Source: Hymenobacter sp. YIM 151500-1 (GTDB lineage: Bacteria; Bacteroidota; Bacteroidia; Cytophagales; Hymenobacteraceae). From it: DNA of 64,000 bases. Positions 41,018 to 50,871 of the stretch are shown here, in pieces (the first letter of the stretch is position 1; the number at the start of each line of letters is the position of its first letter). The position numbers were made by a program, and so were the translations under genes. The stretch spans positions 1,922,001 to 1,986,000 of the forward strand of contig NZ_CP110139.1 of assembly GCF_025979885.1 (NCBI RefSeq), given 5' to 3'. The notes under the pieces are model-generated. The model saw nothing but the letters and a program-made list of their open reading frames with translations. It was not told the origin of the DNA and did no database searches.

Positions 41018-43900
41018 TTATCGGTTCAGTTGCACCCAGCCTTTGAAGGTGCGCTTCGTGCGGTTGGCGTCCCGGAACTCTACTTCTGCTTGGTAGAAGT
41101 ACATGCCGTCCGACACCTTCGTGCCGCGGCCACCCTCGGAGGTACCGCCGCCGTCCCAATTGATGAGCGGGTCTTTGTCGCTCTCGTACACCTTGGTGCC
41201 CCAACGGTTGAAAATCTTTACGTTAGTCCGCTCAACGGGGCTGTACACCTTGGGCCGGAACGTGTCGTTTTTCTGGTCGCCATTTGGCGTGAAGATGTTG
41301 GGCAGCAGGAACAGCAGGCAGTTATCGTTGCAGGCAATGTTGGAGCGGGCACTGCGTACCCCGTTCACGTCCACGGCCTGCACCGCGTAGCACCCCTGCG
41401 CCGACTCTAGGCCGGTATGAGCATACGTGGTTTGGGTACCGGGCACCGTCGTCAGCACCCGCAGCGAGTCGGTGGCATTGGGGGCGTAGTACAGAATGTA
41501 CGAGGCAATGTCACGGCCGCAGTCGGCGACGGGCTGGTTGCTCAGCGTCCAGCTCAGGAAATTCGTGAACCGCTGCCCGCCGGGCGGTGTGGCCGGCAGC
41601 TCAAACAAGCGGCTGGCCAGACTGTCGCAATTCGTGGGCCGCAGGGTCAGCACCGGCGTGCAGGGCACCGACTGCAAGGGCACGCACAGCTCTTGGCTCA
41701 GGTTGATAAGCGAGTCGGGCAAGGCGGCGTTGTAGGTGCCGTTGGTCTTCACGTAGTAGCAGTACACCCGGCCCTTCACCAGCGGGCTGGCCGTGGTGCC
41801 CCGGTCCGTGAAAGTGCCGCTGGTTGTCGTACCCGTCACTTTCGCCACCGGTACAAACTGCCCATTAGGCTCCCGGCGGTACACGGTGGTAGGCCGGCGC
41901 GAGTTGTCCCAGGGTACGTTGTAGGTCCAATTGAGCGTGATGGTGTTGCTCAGGGGTTGCGGAGTGGCATTCAGCCGGATACTGGAAGCCGGCCCGGCAT
42001 TTTCCACGAGCACCGGTGAGCCGGGCGTAGGCAGCGAGTTGCTGAAAAACTCCAGCCGGTATGCATAGGCCGTCGTCAGGGTATTGACGCCGGTGTCCAC
42101 GAAGGCCGTGTCGTTCAGGTCGGCGGTGGTTTTCACTTGCACGAAGGCCGCAGCGGCCGGCGACTGGCCTGGGGCCCGGAACAACCGGTAGCCCAGCGGG
42201 GGCAGGAAGCCGCCGCTGCTGGTGGGCTTGGTCCAGCGCACGGTAATCTGCCCGGCCGTAGCCGTGCGGTCTACTGTCACGTTGGTGAAGCGCGCCGAGC
42301 GGCCCGACAGCGTTATGCAGGCTTCCTGCGAGGCAATGCTCTGCCCCCCAGCCGGCAAGGCAAACTGCACGAAGATGCGGTAGCAATACGTCTTGCCTCG
42401 CTCCAGACCCTGGCCGGCCCGGTCGTCAATAAAGTTGCGGGTGCCTACGGGCACCGTCCCAATCTGCACGTAGCCCGCTGAGGCCGGAATACCCGTTTCG
42501 CAGGGGCCAGGAGTGAAGTTGCTGGGTCCTTCGCGCCGGAAGATTAGCATCTGGGCCCCAGGATTGGGGCAGCTGTAGGCGTCCCAGTTGAGCACGGCCG
42601 TGTTGCCCGACTGCGCCGCCCGCAGGTTGAGCGGTGGCGGCCCAATCACCCGAATGCTCAGCAGCCGCTCGTCAATCAACGCGGCCCCGCAGTTGTTGGC
42701 TGGCCGGTCTTCGGCCTTAAACAGTACGCGGTGCGGTTCCTGGCGGATGTCGAGGCAGCCCGGCGTCCAGCGGAACACGCCGCGGGCCCTTGCCGGACCA
42801 GTCTGCGTCTGCACGAAGCTGGCCGGCTGGGGCAGCATCCCGCCGAAGGCTAACAAAGTAACAGGATTATTCTCGGGGTCGGTGGCGGTAATAACCTCCT
42901 CAATGGGCGTGCCCGCTATTACGCAGCGCTCTGCGGGCACCGTAACAGTGGGACGCAAGTTGTTGTTCGGACCCACGGTAATCTGCATGTCCCGCGTCAC
43001 GATACCGATACGTTGGGGCCGGCCGCCCGGTACTCGGCGCCATTCTTCCACCACAAAGGCAATGTTATAGTCGCCAATCTGCGAGGGTGCGTTCCAGACA
43101 ATCTGGCCCGTGCGTGCGTCCTGCTGGAAAATGGCGGCTTCGCCCGGCCGCCCCACCGGCGGCCCCGCGTACGGCACCTGCACCGACCCAAAAAATGGGT
43201 CGTCGGGGTAGCGGAAGCTGATGGTTGTCTGGGGCTGGGGGCGGTTTACGTTGGGCGTCGTTTGCAGCAGCACGGCATCCACACCGCCGGGCACGTGCTG
43301 GCTGGGCACCAAACGAAACGCCAGAGAGTCGCCGTCGGCATCGGAGGCGGCGGGGTTGTGCAGAAATACCTGGCTGCGGCTGGCCCGGTCAAAAGCCGGG
43401 GCGTTGAGTACCGGGGAGCGGTTGATGCCCAGCGAGGGGTCGATGGTGATGCGGGTGGAGATGTAGAACGACTGTGTTTCAGAGGCGCTCATGTTCTTCA
43501 CCCCGATGCTGCGGTTCTCCCCAATGTAGTGCACCGTGTAGGAGCCGGGTGCGTTGTAGGTGTGCTCAAAATAATACACGTTGCGAAACGTGGTACCATC
43601 ACAGCCCACCGACGTCTTGCTAAAGCGCTTAACGGCCCGTACGCCCGAAAACTCCCCGTCCCCGAAAAAGATGGTCACGGCGTCTTCGTCCACGCTGGTG
43701 TTGACGTTGCTCTGGTAAAGCACCATCTTGAAAAAGATACGCCGGGGGTTGCGGGCGGCCGTGGTGTCGGTCTTAGCCTGAATGTCGCCGGCGCGCAAGT
43801 GCGTGGCTTGCGCAGCGGGCAGCATGGCCCCCCAGGCTAGTGCCACCAGCAGGAGCAACAGCAGGTATTTTCCCGCGCGGAGAGGTAGCGGAAGCATCAT
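41018..43900 (-). CDS. Large secreted protein with T9SS type B sorting domain
   Basis: 960 residues from ATG 43900 (a second ATG follows directly). Signal peptide (MMLPLPLRAGKYLLLLLLVALAWGAMLPAAQA). A beta-sandwich N-terminal part begins THLRAGDIQAKTDTTAARNP, followed by several Fn3/Ig-like modules (LNLRAAQSGNTAVLNWDAY, ITVRWTKPTSSGGFLPPLGY, ITLNWTYNVPWDNSRRPTT). The last 90 residues are a gliding-motility-type C-terminal domain: LLPNIFTPNGDQKNDTFRPK, RTNVKIFNRWGTKVYES and WDGGGTSEGG, ending in GWVQLNR. Type B signals usually leave the protein attached to or polymerised at the surface, as in SprB. A surface adhesin is a fair inference. Confidence 0.88.
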   Translation of the reverse strand: MMLPLPLRAGKYLLLLLLVALAWGAMLPAAQATHLRAGDIQAKTDTTAARNPRRIFFKMVLYQSNVNTSVDEDAVTIFFGDGEFSGVRAVKRFSKTSVGCDGTTFRNVYYFEHTYNAPGSYTVHYIGENRSIGVKNMSASETQSFYISTRITIDPSLGINRSPVLNAPAFDRASRSQVFLHNPAASDADGDSLAFRLVPSQHVPGGVDAVLLQTTPNVNRPQPQTTISFRYPDDPFFGSVQVPYAGPPVGRPGEAAIFQQDARTGQIVWNAPSQIGDYNIAFVVEEWRRVPGGRPQRIGIVTRDMQITVGPNNNLRPTVTVPAERCVIAGTPIEEVITATDPENNPVTLLAFGGMLPQPASFVQTQTGPARARGVFRWTPGCLDIRQEPHRVLFKAEDRPANNCGAALIDERLLSIRVIGPPPLNLRAAQSGNTAVLNWDAYSCPNPGAQMLIFRREGPSNFTPGPCETGIPASAGYVQIGTVPVGTRNFIDDRAGQGLERGKTYCYRIFVQFALPAGGQSIASQEACITLSGRSARFTNVTVDRTATAGQITVRWTKPTSSGGFLPPLGYRLFRAPGQSPAAAAFVQVKTTADLNDTAFVDTGVNTLTTAYAYRLEFFSNSLPTPGSPVLVENAGPASSIRLNATPQPLSNTITLNWTYNVPWDNSRRPTTVYRREPNGQFVPVAKVTGTTTSGTFTDRGTTASPLVKGRVYCYYVKTNGTYNAALPDSLINLSQELCVPLQSVPCTPVLTLRPTNCDSLASRLFELPATPPGGQRFTNFLSWTLSNQPVADCGRDIASYILYYAPNATDSLRVLTTVPGTQTTYAHTGLESAQGCYAVQAVDVNGVRSARSNIACNDNCLLFLLPNIFTPNGDQKNDTFRPKVYSPVERTNVKIFNRWGTKVYESDKDPLINWDGGGTSEGGRGTKVSDGMYFYQAEVEFRDANRTKRTFKGWVQLNR

Positions 43901-44136
43901 GTAGTCAAGTTATCGGAAAGCCGGAGAATTACCAGAACAACGACCTAATTAAAAACCCACAAGTCTTAACAAATTGTCCTTTTAATGGGTTATTAGATCA
44001 ATGCTAGGTAACTAACGGAGTTGGCAAGGGATAGATTCACTGGAACGTGAAACTGCCCCGTAGATTGTTTCCTTCGCGGTTGGCACCTACCTTTGGCCGG
44101 TACAACCGACCCACCCAAACATTTCAATAGCTCTCT
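43901..44136. other. 236-bp divergent region upstream of sdhC
   Basis: No gene. AT-rich on the left (43917-44000). Holds the sdh promoter at 44065-44095. Confidence 0.55.
44065..44095 (+). promoter_or_regulatory. Promoter of the sdhCAB operon
   Basis: TTG at 44065-44067, a 20-base spacer, and TACCTTTG at 44088-44095: a textbook Bacteroidota -33/-7 pair. It lies 41 bases before the sdhC ATG. Confidence 0.65.
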
Positions 44137-44808
44137 ATGAGTTGGATTACCAAAACCTTTTCCAGCAGCATCGGCCGCAAGGTTATCGTAGCCATTACGG
44201 GCCTGTTTTTGTGCACCTTCCTGGTAGTACACTTGGTCGGCAACTTGCAGTTATTCAAGGATGACGGCGGTTTGGCCTTCAATACGTACTCCCACTTCAT
44301 GAGCACCAACGGCCTGATCCGGGTGGCCGAAATCATCTTGGTAGCTGGCTTCGGTTTTCACATCTACGAAACCATCGTGCTGACCCGCCGCAACCAAACG
44401 GCCCGCAGCAGCAAGTACGTCGTCGACCACATCGAGCAGAATAGCCCCTGGAGGTCCCGCAACATGGGCCTGCTGGGCTCCATCATTCTGGTCTTCCTCG
44501 TTATTCACCTCTACAACTTCTATTGGCGCTTCCACTACGGCGAAGTCGGCCTGGATGCCGGCGGCAACAAAGACCTCTACGCCATCGTGGCTGAGTCCTT
44601 TAAGGTGTGGTGGTACGTGGCCCTGTACGTGGCGGCCCAGGCTGCTTTGTGTTTTCACCTGCTGCACGGCTTCGCCAGCGGCTTTCAGACTTTGGGGCTT
44701 ACTCACCGCAAGTACACGCCCCTCATCCAGAACGTAGGCTATGCCTTCTCCATTCTGGTGTGCGCGGGCTTCGCTGCCATGCCGCTGTACTTCTTCTTTT
44801 TTAAATAA
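44137..44808 (+). CDS. sdhC: Succinate dehydrogenase cytochrome b subunit
   Basis: 223 residues, five membrane segments ([57 protein letters not shown] and two more). Several His in the segments (HLVGN, HIYET, HLYNF, HLLHGF) provide the two-heme ligation pattern of the single-anchor (type B) enzyme shared by Bacillota and Bacteroidota. It anchors SdhA and SdhB and passes electrons to or from menaquinone. Start at ATG 44137 after a proper promoter. Confidence 0.93.
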   Translation: MSWITKTFSSSIGRKVIVAITGLFLCTFLVVHLVGNLQLFKDDGGLAFNTYSHFMSTNGLIRVAEIILVAGFGFHIYETIVLTRRNQTARSSKYVVDHIEQNSPWRSRNMGLLGSIILVFLVIHLYNFYWRFHYGEVGLDAGGNKDLYAIVAESFKVWWYVALYVAAQAALCFHLLHGFASGFQTLGLTHRKYTPLIQNVGYAFSILVCAGFAAMPLYFFFFK

Positions 44809-44828
44809 GTCCTAACCTCGTTTCTGCG

Positions 44829-46763
44829 ATGATCCTGGATTCCAAAATTCCCGAAGGGCCGCTGGCCGAGAAGTGGGAGAAGCACAAGTTCAACGTCAAG
44901 CTCGTCAACCCCGCCAACAAGCGGAAGTACGACGTGATTGTGGTGGGCACGGGCCTGGCCGGCGCCTCGGCTGCCGCCTCGCTGGCCGAGTTGGGTTACA
45001 ACGTCAAGGCCTTCACCTACCACGACTCGCCGCGCCGTGCCCACTCCATTGCGGCGCAAGGCGGCATCAACGCGGCCAAGAATTACCAGAACGACGGCGA
45101 CTCTATCTTCCGCCTGTTCTACGACACCATTAAGGGTGGGGACTACCGGGCCCGCGAAGCCAACGTGTACCGCCTGGCGCAGGTATCGGTGAATATTATC
45201 GACCAGTGCGTGGCTCAGGGCGTGCCCTTCGCCCGTGAGTACGGCGGGCTGCTGGCCAACCGCTCGTTCGGGGGTGCCCAGGTGAGCCGCACGTTTTACG
45301 CCCGCGGCCAAACGGGGCAGCAGCTGCTGCTGGGTGCCTACTCGGCCCTGAGCCGGCAGGTAGCTTATGGCAAGGTAAAGCTGTATACCCGCAGCGAAAT
45401 GCTGGACCTGGTAATTGTCGATGGCAGAGCCCGCGGCATTATTACCCGCAACCTGCTTACGGGCGAGATTCAGCAGCACGCGGCTCACGCCGTGGTGCTG
45501 GCTACCGGTGGCTACGGCAACGTGTTCTACCTGAGCACCAACGCCAAGTACTGCAACACTACCGCCATCTGGCGGGCCCACAAGAAGGGCGCCTTCTTTG
45601 CCAACCCCTGCTTCACCCAGATTCACCCCACCTGCATTCCGGTGTCGGGCGACTACCAGTCGAAGCTGACGCTGATGTCGGAGTCTTTGCGCAACGACGG
45701 GCGCGTGTGGGTGCCCAAGACCCAGGAAATGGCTGAGCGCCTGCGCGCCGGACAAATCCGGGTGAATGATATTCCGGAAGAGGAGCGTGACTACTTCTTG
45801 GAGCGCAAGTATCCGGCCTTCGGCAACCTGGTGCCCCGCGACGTGGCGTCGCGCAATGCCAAGCAGATGTGCGACGAAGGCCGCGGCGTGGGCGGTTCGG
45901 GCCTGGCGGTGTACCTCGACTTCGAGGACGCCATCAAGCGCAATGGCGCCGAGTGGGTAAGCCAGAAGTACGGCAACCTGTTTGCCATGTACGAGAAGAT
46001 TACCGGCGAAGACCCCTACCAGCAGCCCATGCGCATCTACCCGGCCGTGCACTACACCATGGGCGGCCTGTGGGTGGATTACAACCTGCAAACCACGATT
46101 CCGGGCCTGTACGCCACCGGAGAGTGCAACTTCTCCGACCACGGCGCCAACCGCCTTGGAGCTTCGGCGCTGATGCAGGGCCTGGCCGACGGCTACTTCG
46201 TGATTCCCTACACCATTGGGGATTACCTGGCCCAGACGGCTCCCACACCGGTGACCACCCAGCACCCGGCTTTCCAGCAGGCAGAGGCCGAAGTGCACGC
46301 CCGCGTGCAGCAGCTGATGAGCATCAACGGCAAGCGCACCCCGGCCGAGTTCCACAAGGCTCTGGGCCACATTATGTGGGAGTACTGCGGCATGGCTCGC
46401 AACGCCCAAGGCTTGCAGCACGCCAAGCAGGAGATTCAGAAGCTGCGCCGCGAGTTCTGGACCGACCTCAAGCTCAGCGGCACCGACCAGGAAATGAACC
46501 AGATGCTGGAAAGCGCCGGCCGCGTGGCTGACTTCCTAGAGCTGGGTGAGCTGATGATTGACGATGCCCTGCAACGCAACGAAAGCTGCGGCGGCCACTT
46601 CCGCGAGGAGTACCAGACGCCGGAAGGCGAAGCCCTGCGCGACGACGATAATTTTGCCTACGTGGCCGCCTGGGAATACCAGGGTGACAACCAGGCCGAA
46701 GCCTTGCACCGCGAAGAGTTGGTCTTTGAAAACGTGAAGCTCACGCAGCGGAGTTATAAGTAA
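44829..46763 (+). CDS. sdhA: Succinate dehydrogenase/fumarate reductase flavoprotein
   Basis: 644 residues. The Rossmann FAD motif [20 protein letters not shown] and the covalent-FAD His motif [17 protein letters not shown] are near the N-terminus. [12 protein letters not shown], the capping loop [20 protein letters not shown], and the catalytic Arg region ([20 protein letters not shown]) follow, then the C-terminal helical domain. It oxidises succinate or reduces fumarate. It starts 20 bases after sdhC, in the same operon. Confidence 0.94.
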   Translation: MILDSKIPEGPLAEKWEKHKFNVKLVNPANKRKYDVIVVGTGLAGASAAASLAELGYNVKAFTYHDSPRRAHSIAAQGGINAAKNYQNDGDSIFRLFYDTIKGGDYRAREANVYRLAQVSVNIIDQCVAQGVPFAREYGGLLANRSFGGAQVSRTFYARGQTGQQLLLGAYSALSRQVAYGKVKLYTRSEMLDLVIVDGRARGIITRNLLTGEIQQHAAHAVVLATGGYGNVFYLSTNAKYCNTTAIWRAHKKGAFFANPCFTQIHPTCIPVSGDYQSKLTLMSESLRNDGRVWVPKTQEMAERLRAGQIRVNDIPEEERDYFLERKYPAFGNLVPRDVASRNAKQMCDEGRGVGGSGLAVYLDFEDAIKRNGAEWVSQKYGNLFAMYEKITGEDPYQQPMRIYPAVHYTMGGLWVDYNLQTTIPGLYATGECNFSDHGANRLGASALMQGLADGYFVIPYTIGDYLAQTAPTPVTTQHPAFQQAEAEVHARVQQLMSINGKRTPAEFHKALGHIMWEYCGMARNAQGLQHAKQEIQKLRREFWTDLKLSGTDQEMNQMLESAGRVADFLELGELMIDDALQRNESCGGHFREEYQTPEGEALRDDDNFAYVAAWEYQGDNQAEALHREELVFENVKLTQRSYK

Positions 46764-46783
46764 ATTTTAGACATAAGATGATG

Positions 46784-46865
46784 AGACATGAGAAGTGAGA
46801 CGATGTTCTGACTTCCAAGAAAACATACTAGAACAACGTCTCACTTCTCACTTCTCACCGTCTCA
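46784..46865. repeat. Inverted-repeat element, GAGAAGTGAGACG family, inside the sdh operon
   Basis: GAGAAGTGAGACGATGTTCT (46790-46809) faces AGAACAACGTCTCACTTCTC (46830-46849) with one mismatch. Flanking TGAGACAT and TCACCGTCTCAC words belong to the same pattern. It fills most of the 116-base gap between sdhA and sdhB. A longer member is at 62745-62863. Confidence 0.75.
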
Positions 46866-46879
46866 CTTCTCTCAATACA

Positions 46880-47665
46880 ATGGCTGGAAGTAACCCCAAT
46901 GCCAAACCCATGAATCTGACTTTGCGCGTGTGGCGGCAGAAAAACCGCAACACCGAAGGTCGTATCGTTGACTATCAGGTAAAGGACATTTCGCCCGACA
47001 TGTCCTTTCTGGAGATGCTCGACGTGCTGAACGAAGACCTATTGCGCCGGGGCGACGACCCGGTAGTCTTCGACCACGACTGCCGCGAAGGCATCTGCGG
47101 GTCCTGCAACCTGTTCATCAACGGCCGCGCCCACGGCCCGGAGGCGGGCACTACCACCTGCCAGCTGCACATGCGCAAGTTTTCCGATGGCGACACCATC
47201 ACCATCGAGCCTTGGCGCGCCAACGCCTTCCCCGTCAACAAAGACCTGAGCGTGGACCGCTCGGCCTTCGACCGGATTATCCAGGCGGGCGGCTACGTGA
47301 GCGTAAACACCGGTGGCGCCCCCGACGCCAACGAAATTCCGATTCCGAAGGAAATTGCGGACCGGGCTTTTGAGGCGGCTACCTGCATTGCCTGCGGGGC
47401 CTGCGTGGCTTCGTGCAAAAACGCTTCGGCCATGCTGTTTGTCTCGGCCAAGGTAAGCCAGCTGGCGTTGCTGCCGCAAGGCCACGTGGAGCGCAAAACC
47501 CGCGTGGAGAACATGGTAGCTCAAATGGATAAGGAAGGCTTCGGGGCCTGCACCAACATCGGCTCCTGCGCCGCGGAGTGCCCGGTGGGTATTTCCCTGG
47601 AAAACATTGCCATCCTGAACCAGGAGTTTATCCTGGCCAAGGCTACTTCCAATAACCTTGCATAA
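46880..47665 (+). CDS. sdhB: Succinate dehydrogenase iron-sulfur subunit
   Basis: 261 residues. Three cluster sites: [20 protein letters not shown] with a later Cys for [2Fe-2S], [18 protein letters not shown], and [15 protein letters not shown] for the [4Fe-4S] and [3Fe-4S] clusters. It carries electrons from SdhA to SdhC. The 116-base gap to sdhA is unusually long for this operon and contains the repeat element. A strong terminator follows. Confidence 0.94.
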   Translation: MAGSNPNAKPMNLTLRVWRQKNRNTEGRIVDYQVKDISPDMSFLEMLDVLNEDLLRRGDDPVVFDHDCREGICGSCNLFINGRAHGPEAGTTTCQLHMRKFSDGDTITIEPWRANAFPVNKDLSVDRSAFDRIIQAGGYVSVNTGGAPDANEIPIPKEIADRAFEAATCIACGACVASCKNASAMLFVSAKVSQLALLPQGHVERKTRVENMVAQMDKEGFGACTNIGSCAAECPVGISLENIAILNQEFILAKATSNNLA

Positions 47666-47688
47666 AGGAGGCTTGTTGTAGAGCTTAG

Positions 47689-47724
47689 AAAGGCGAAACG
47701 GCTACCCGTTTCGCCTTTTTTTAT
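47689..47724 (+). terminator. Intrinsic terminator of the sdh operon
   Basis: AAAGGCGAAACG (47689-47700) pairs perfectly with CGTTTCGCCTTT (47707-47718), followed by T's. Confidence 0.85.
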
Positions 47725-47870
47725 TGTCTTCTCCTTCTTCCAAGAAGCCCTACCGTACATCATCCGTTGCCGTGGCTTGGCGCCCAACATTTCCTAAGCT
47801 TCTATTTTTCTGTGCTTCGTCTGGTTGTCGAGGTCTTACTTTTCCCTTCTCTGTACTCACTTCTGCTTAG

Positions 47871-48398
47871 ATGATAACCATCATTTCCGGCACCAACCGG
47901 CCTCGCTCCCGCGCCCGGCGCGTAGCCGACTACTATTACTCCTTGCTGGCCCAGCAGGGCGCTCCGGCCCAGGTTCTGGACTTAACCGAACTGCCCCCTG
48001 ACTTCACCGCCACGGCCCTTTACGCCGACACCGGCCGCCACGACGGCTTCAACCAGCTGGCGCGTCTGGCCGAAGAAGCCGACAAGCTGGTGTTTGTGGT
48101 GCCGGAGTACAACTGCTCGTTTCCGGGGGTGCTGAAGGCTTTTATCGACGGCCTCCCCTACTCCGGCGGCATCCGCGGCAAAAAAGCGGCGCTGGTGGGT
48201 CTGGGCAGCGGCAACCAGGGTGGCATCCTGGCCCTCAATCACCTTACCGACGTGCTGATGTACCTGGGCACGGCCGTGTTGCCCCAGCGCGTGCGCCTGC
48301 CTTTCATCGACCAGCACCTCACCGAAGACGGCGACATAACTGATGCCTTGTACCGGGACTTGCTCCGGGAGCAAGCTGGGCAGCTGGTGCGGTTTTAG
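47871..48398 (+). CDS. NADPH-dependent FMN reductase-like flavoprotein
   Basis: 175 residues from ATG 47871. It has the FMN-reductase (ArsH/SsuE-like) signature: ISGTNRPRSRARRVADYY binds the FMN phosphate, and VVPEYNCSFPGVLKAFIDGL and GKKAALVGLGSGNQGGILAL are the other family blocks. Such enzymes reduce FMN, quinones or nitro/azo compounds with NAD(P)H. No neighbour points to a specific role. Confidence 0.87.
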   Translation: MITIISGTNRPRSRARRVADYYYSLLAQQGAPAQVLDLTELPPDFTATALYADTGRHDGFNQLARLAEEADKLVFVVPEYNCSFPGVLKAFIDGLPYSGGIRGKKAALVGLGSGNQGGILALNHLTDVLMYLGTAVLPQRVRLPFIDQHLTEDGDITDALYRDLLREQAGQLVRF

Positions 48399-48490
48399 GC
48401 GTAAACAGGTAGATAGTTATCTGAAGCAGCCGTAGATTATATCAGATAAGCCATATCTTGCCGCGTATTTGCTTTGTTCGTGCTGTTGGT

Positions 48491-48874
48491 ATGGCTCGCT
48501 TTACCGCTCTGTTTTTATGCCTGCTTCTGCTGCTCCAGACGTTTAGTCGGGAGCTGCTGGTGCTGCATTACCAAGCGCGGAAGGTGGAAATTACGCGGCT
48601 GTTCTGCGTCAACCAGGACAAGCCGCGGCTGCACTGCAACGGCAAGTGCCACCTGCGCAAGCAGCTGAAGAAGGCCGCTACGTCTGAAAATGGCTCCCCG
48701 GATGCCGGGCTGGCCAAGGTCAAGTACGAGGTGCTGCCTCCGGGGCCGCGCTTCGAGCCCCAGCCCATGTGGCGGCTAGGCTCCGGCCGGGCTTCTTACG
48801 CGCCCAGCGTGCAGCCGTGCTACGCCTTTTCGCCTGTGCACGGCGTTTTTCATCCTCCCGCGTCGCGGGTCTGA
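48491..48874 (+). CDS. Small signal-anchored protein with CVNQDKPxLxCNGKC motif
   Basis: 127 residues from ATG 48491. The N-terminus is a signal peptide or anchor (FTALFLCLLLLLQTF). The mature part has ITRLFCVNQDKPRLHCNGKC, a three-Cys motif (CVNQDKP, then HCNGKC) that recurs in small Bacteroidota proteins near metal genes. A proline-rich tail and Cys in QPCYAF follow. The Cys/His pattern fits metal binding. It heads the MbnP/MbnH cluster, 107 bases ahead of the MbnP gene. Not a named family to my knowledge. Confidence 0.7.
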   Translation: MARFTALFLCLLLLLQTFSRELLVLHYQARKVEITRLFCVNQDKPRLHCNGKCHLRKQLKKAATSENGSPDAGLAKVKYEVLPPGPRFEPQPMWRLGSGRASYAPSVQPCYAFSPVHGVFHPPASRV

Positions 48875-48981
48875 TTCGTGCCAGAGGCGCCGCCCCGACT
48901 GAGTGGCGCCTCCTACCCCTGTGCTTCATCTGGTGCAGCAGGGTTGTCGCCTTTTCAGTACCCATTCGACTCGTTTTCAAG

Positions 48982-49764
48982 ATGAAACTCCGCACGTTTC
49001 TTACTCAATTTTTGAGCTTCACGCTTTCCGCTGCTGCGCTTACCGCGTGTAGCGACGACAAAGACGCCACCTCCGCTACGCCCGCACCCGGCACCCTCGA
49101 CATTGAGGTAAGCCACGTGGTGGGTTCGGCCCCGCTCACGCTCAACAGCAGCACGTTCTACACTACCGCCAGCGGACAGCAATTCAAGGTTTCAACCTTC
49201 AACTACTACCTGTCCAACTTCAAGCTGAAAAAGGCCGATGGCACCGAGTACGCCGCGCCGGAAAGCTACTTCCTGATCAGGGAGTCGGACCCGGCAACGA
49301 AAGCCTTCACGCTGAAAGACGTGCCGGCCGGCGACTATACCTCGCTCACGTTTACGCTGGGCGTGGACAGTGTGCGCAACGTGTCGGGGGCGCAGACCGG
49401 CGCCCTGGACCCCAGCAACGGCATGTTCTGGACCTGGAACTCCGGCTACATCTACACCAAGCTGGAAGGCTCCTCGCCCCAGGCCGGCGGCAACCAGCAG
49501 CTCGTTTTTCACATTGGCGGCTTCAAAAAGCCCAACAACACCATCCGCACCCTGTCGCCCTCGCTGAACGGGGCCGTGGTGCAGGTGCGTAATGGCCGAA
49601 CGCCCACCGTTCACTTGCAGGCCGATGTGCTGAAGATGTTTACCGGCGTTACTACCATCGACTTCGCCAAGCTCTCGAACACGATGGGCGGGCCCAGTTC
49701 CGTGCTGGTAGCTGATAACCAGGCTGCTGGTATGCTCCGCGTCGACCACGTGCACGGTAACTAG
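48982..49764 (+). CDS. mbnP: MbnP-family copper lipoprotein
   Basis: 260 residues from ATG 48982. Lipobox in LSAAALTACSDDKD. The domain begins GTLDIEVSHVVGSAPLTLNS, and FKVSTFNYYLSNFKLKKADG, SYFLIRESDPATKAFTLKD and GMFWTWNSGYIYTKLEGSSP are the family blocks. In MbnP a Trp is converted to kynurenine by MbnH to build a copper site; Trp150 and Trp152 in FWTWNSGY lie in the expected region. It is 10 bases before the MbnH-like gene. The family call is firm; which Trp is modified is inference. Confidence 0.85.
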   Translation: MKLRTFLTQFLSFTLSAAALTACSDDKDATSATPAPGTLDIEVSHVVGSAPLTLNSSTFYTTASGQQFKVSTFNYYLSNFKLKKADGTEYAAPESYFLIRESDPATKAFTLKDVPAGDYTSLTFTLGVDSVRNVSGAQTGALDPSNGMFWTWNSGYIYTKLEGSSPQAGGNQQLVFHIGGFKKPNNTIRTLSPSLNGAVVQVRNGRTPTVHLQADVLKMFTGVTTIDFAKLSNTMGGPSSVLVADNQAAGMLRVDHVHGN

Positions 49765-49774
49765 CTCGGGCCGG

Positions 49775-50830
49775 ATGTTTCGGAACCGATTGGTCTGGCT
49801 GGCCCTAGTGGGGCTGGCTGGGCCGCTGCTGGCCGCCTGCACGCCGGATGCCGACGTGGCGCCGGCCTGGGAAGTGCCGGGCGCTACTGTGCCGGTCAAC
49901 TTCCCGGCGCCCGTGTACCCGGTGGATCAAAACCCGCCCACTCGGGAAGCGTTTGAGCTGGGGCGCACCTTGTTCTACGACCCGCGCCTCTCGCGCACCG
50001 GCGACATTTCGTGCGGGAGCTGTCATCAGCAGTTTGTGGCCTTTGCCCACCAGGACCACCGCCTCAGCCACGGCGTCGACAACCGCCTGAGCACCCGCAA
50101 CGCACCGGCCCTGCAAAACCTGCGCTGGCGCCGGGAGCTGCTCTGGGATGGCGGTGCCAAACACCTGGAAACCATGCCGCTGGCGCCCATCACCAACCCC
50201 GTGGAGATGGATGAAACCTTGGACGGGGTGCTGGCCAAGCTCAACGCCGACCCCACGTATCAGCGCCGGTTTGAACAGGTGTTTGGCCGCAAGCCCATCG
50301 ACTCGCAGCAACTGCTTAAAGCCCTGGCGCAGTTTACGGCAGCCCTCACCAGCAGCAACTCCCGCTACGACAAGCACGCCCGCCGCGAAGCCGGCGGCGA
50401 GCTGTCGGCGGCCGAGCTGCGGGGCCTAGCGGTGCTGCGCCAAAAATGCGCCTCCTGCCACGCAGGCGAGCTGTTCACCGACGAATCGTACCGCAACAAC
50501 GGCCTGGACGCCGCCTTCGCGGCCGATTCGGGGCGGGCCGGCATTACGGGCCGGCCCCAGGATGTGGGGCGGTTCAAAGTACCGAGCCTGCGCAACGTGG
50601 CCCTTACGGCTCCCTACATGCACGACGGCCGCTTCCGAAACCTGCGCGAGGTGCTCGACCACTACGCGGGCGGCATGGTGGAGTCGGCGACGCTGGACGC
50701 GCAGCTGCGGCAGTCTGGTTCCCAGCCGGGCATTGCCCTGACCGAAGCCGAAAAAACTGATTTGCTGGCTTTCCTGGCCACCCTCACCGATGAGGCCTTT
50801 GTGCGCGACCCGCGCCTGGCGGAGCAGTAA
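49775..50830 (+). CDS. mbnH: MbnH-like di-heme cytochrome c peroxidase family enzyme (first copy)
   Basis: 351 residues from ATG 49775; lipobox in LLAACTPDAD. Two heme sites: CGSCH (Cys80, Cys83, His84) and CASCH (Cys225, Cys228, His229). Other blocks are LGRTLFYDPRLSRTGDISC, TRNAPALQNLRWRRELLWDGGA, KVPSLRNVALTAPYMHDGRF and LEVLDHYAGGM. MbnH enzymes form a bis-Fe(IV) state that oxidises a Trp of MbnP. Directly downstream of the MbnP gene, 10 bases away, so the pair is probably co-translated. Confidence 0.85.
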   Translation: MFRNRLVWLALVGLAGPLLAACTPDADVAPAWEVPGATVPVNFPAPVYPVDQNPPTREAFELGRTLFYDPRLSRTGDISCGSCHQQFVAFAHQDHRLSHGVDNRLSTRNAPALQNLRWRRELLWDGGAKHLETMPLAPITNPVEMDETLDGVLAKLNADPTYQRRFEQVFGRKPIDSQQLLKALAQFTAALTSSNSRYDKHARREAGGELSAAELRGLAVLRQKCASCHAGELFTDESYRNNGLDAAFAADSGRAGITGRPQDVGRFKVPSLRNVALTAPYMHDGRFRNLREVLDHYAGGMVESATLDAQLRQSGSQPGIALTEAEKTDLLAFLATLTDEAFVRDPRLAEQ

Positions 50831-50871
50831 GCTGCGCTAAGTGACTGGACCTCAACTACCTTCTTTTCCTC

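Noticed and set aside
44739..46421. Long open frame opposite sdhA (560 codons)
   Set aside because: Antisense shadow of a well-conserved gene in GC-rich DNA.
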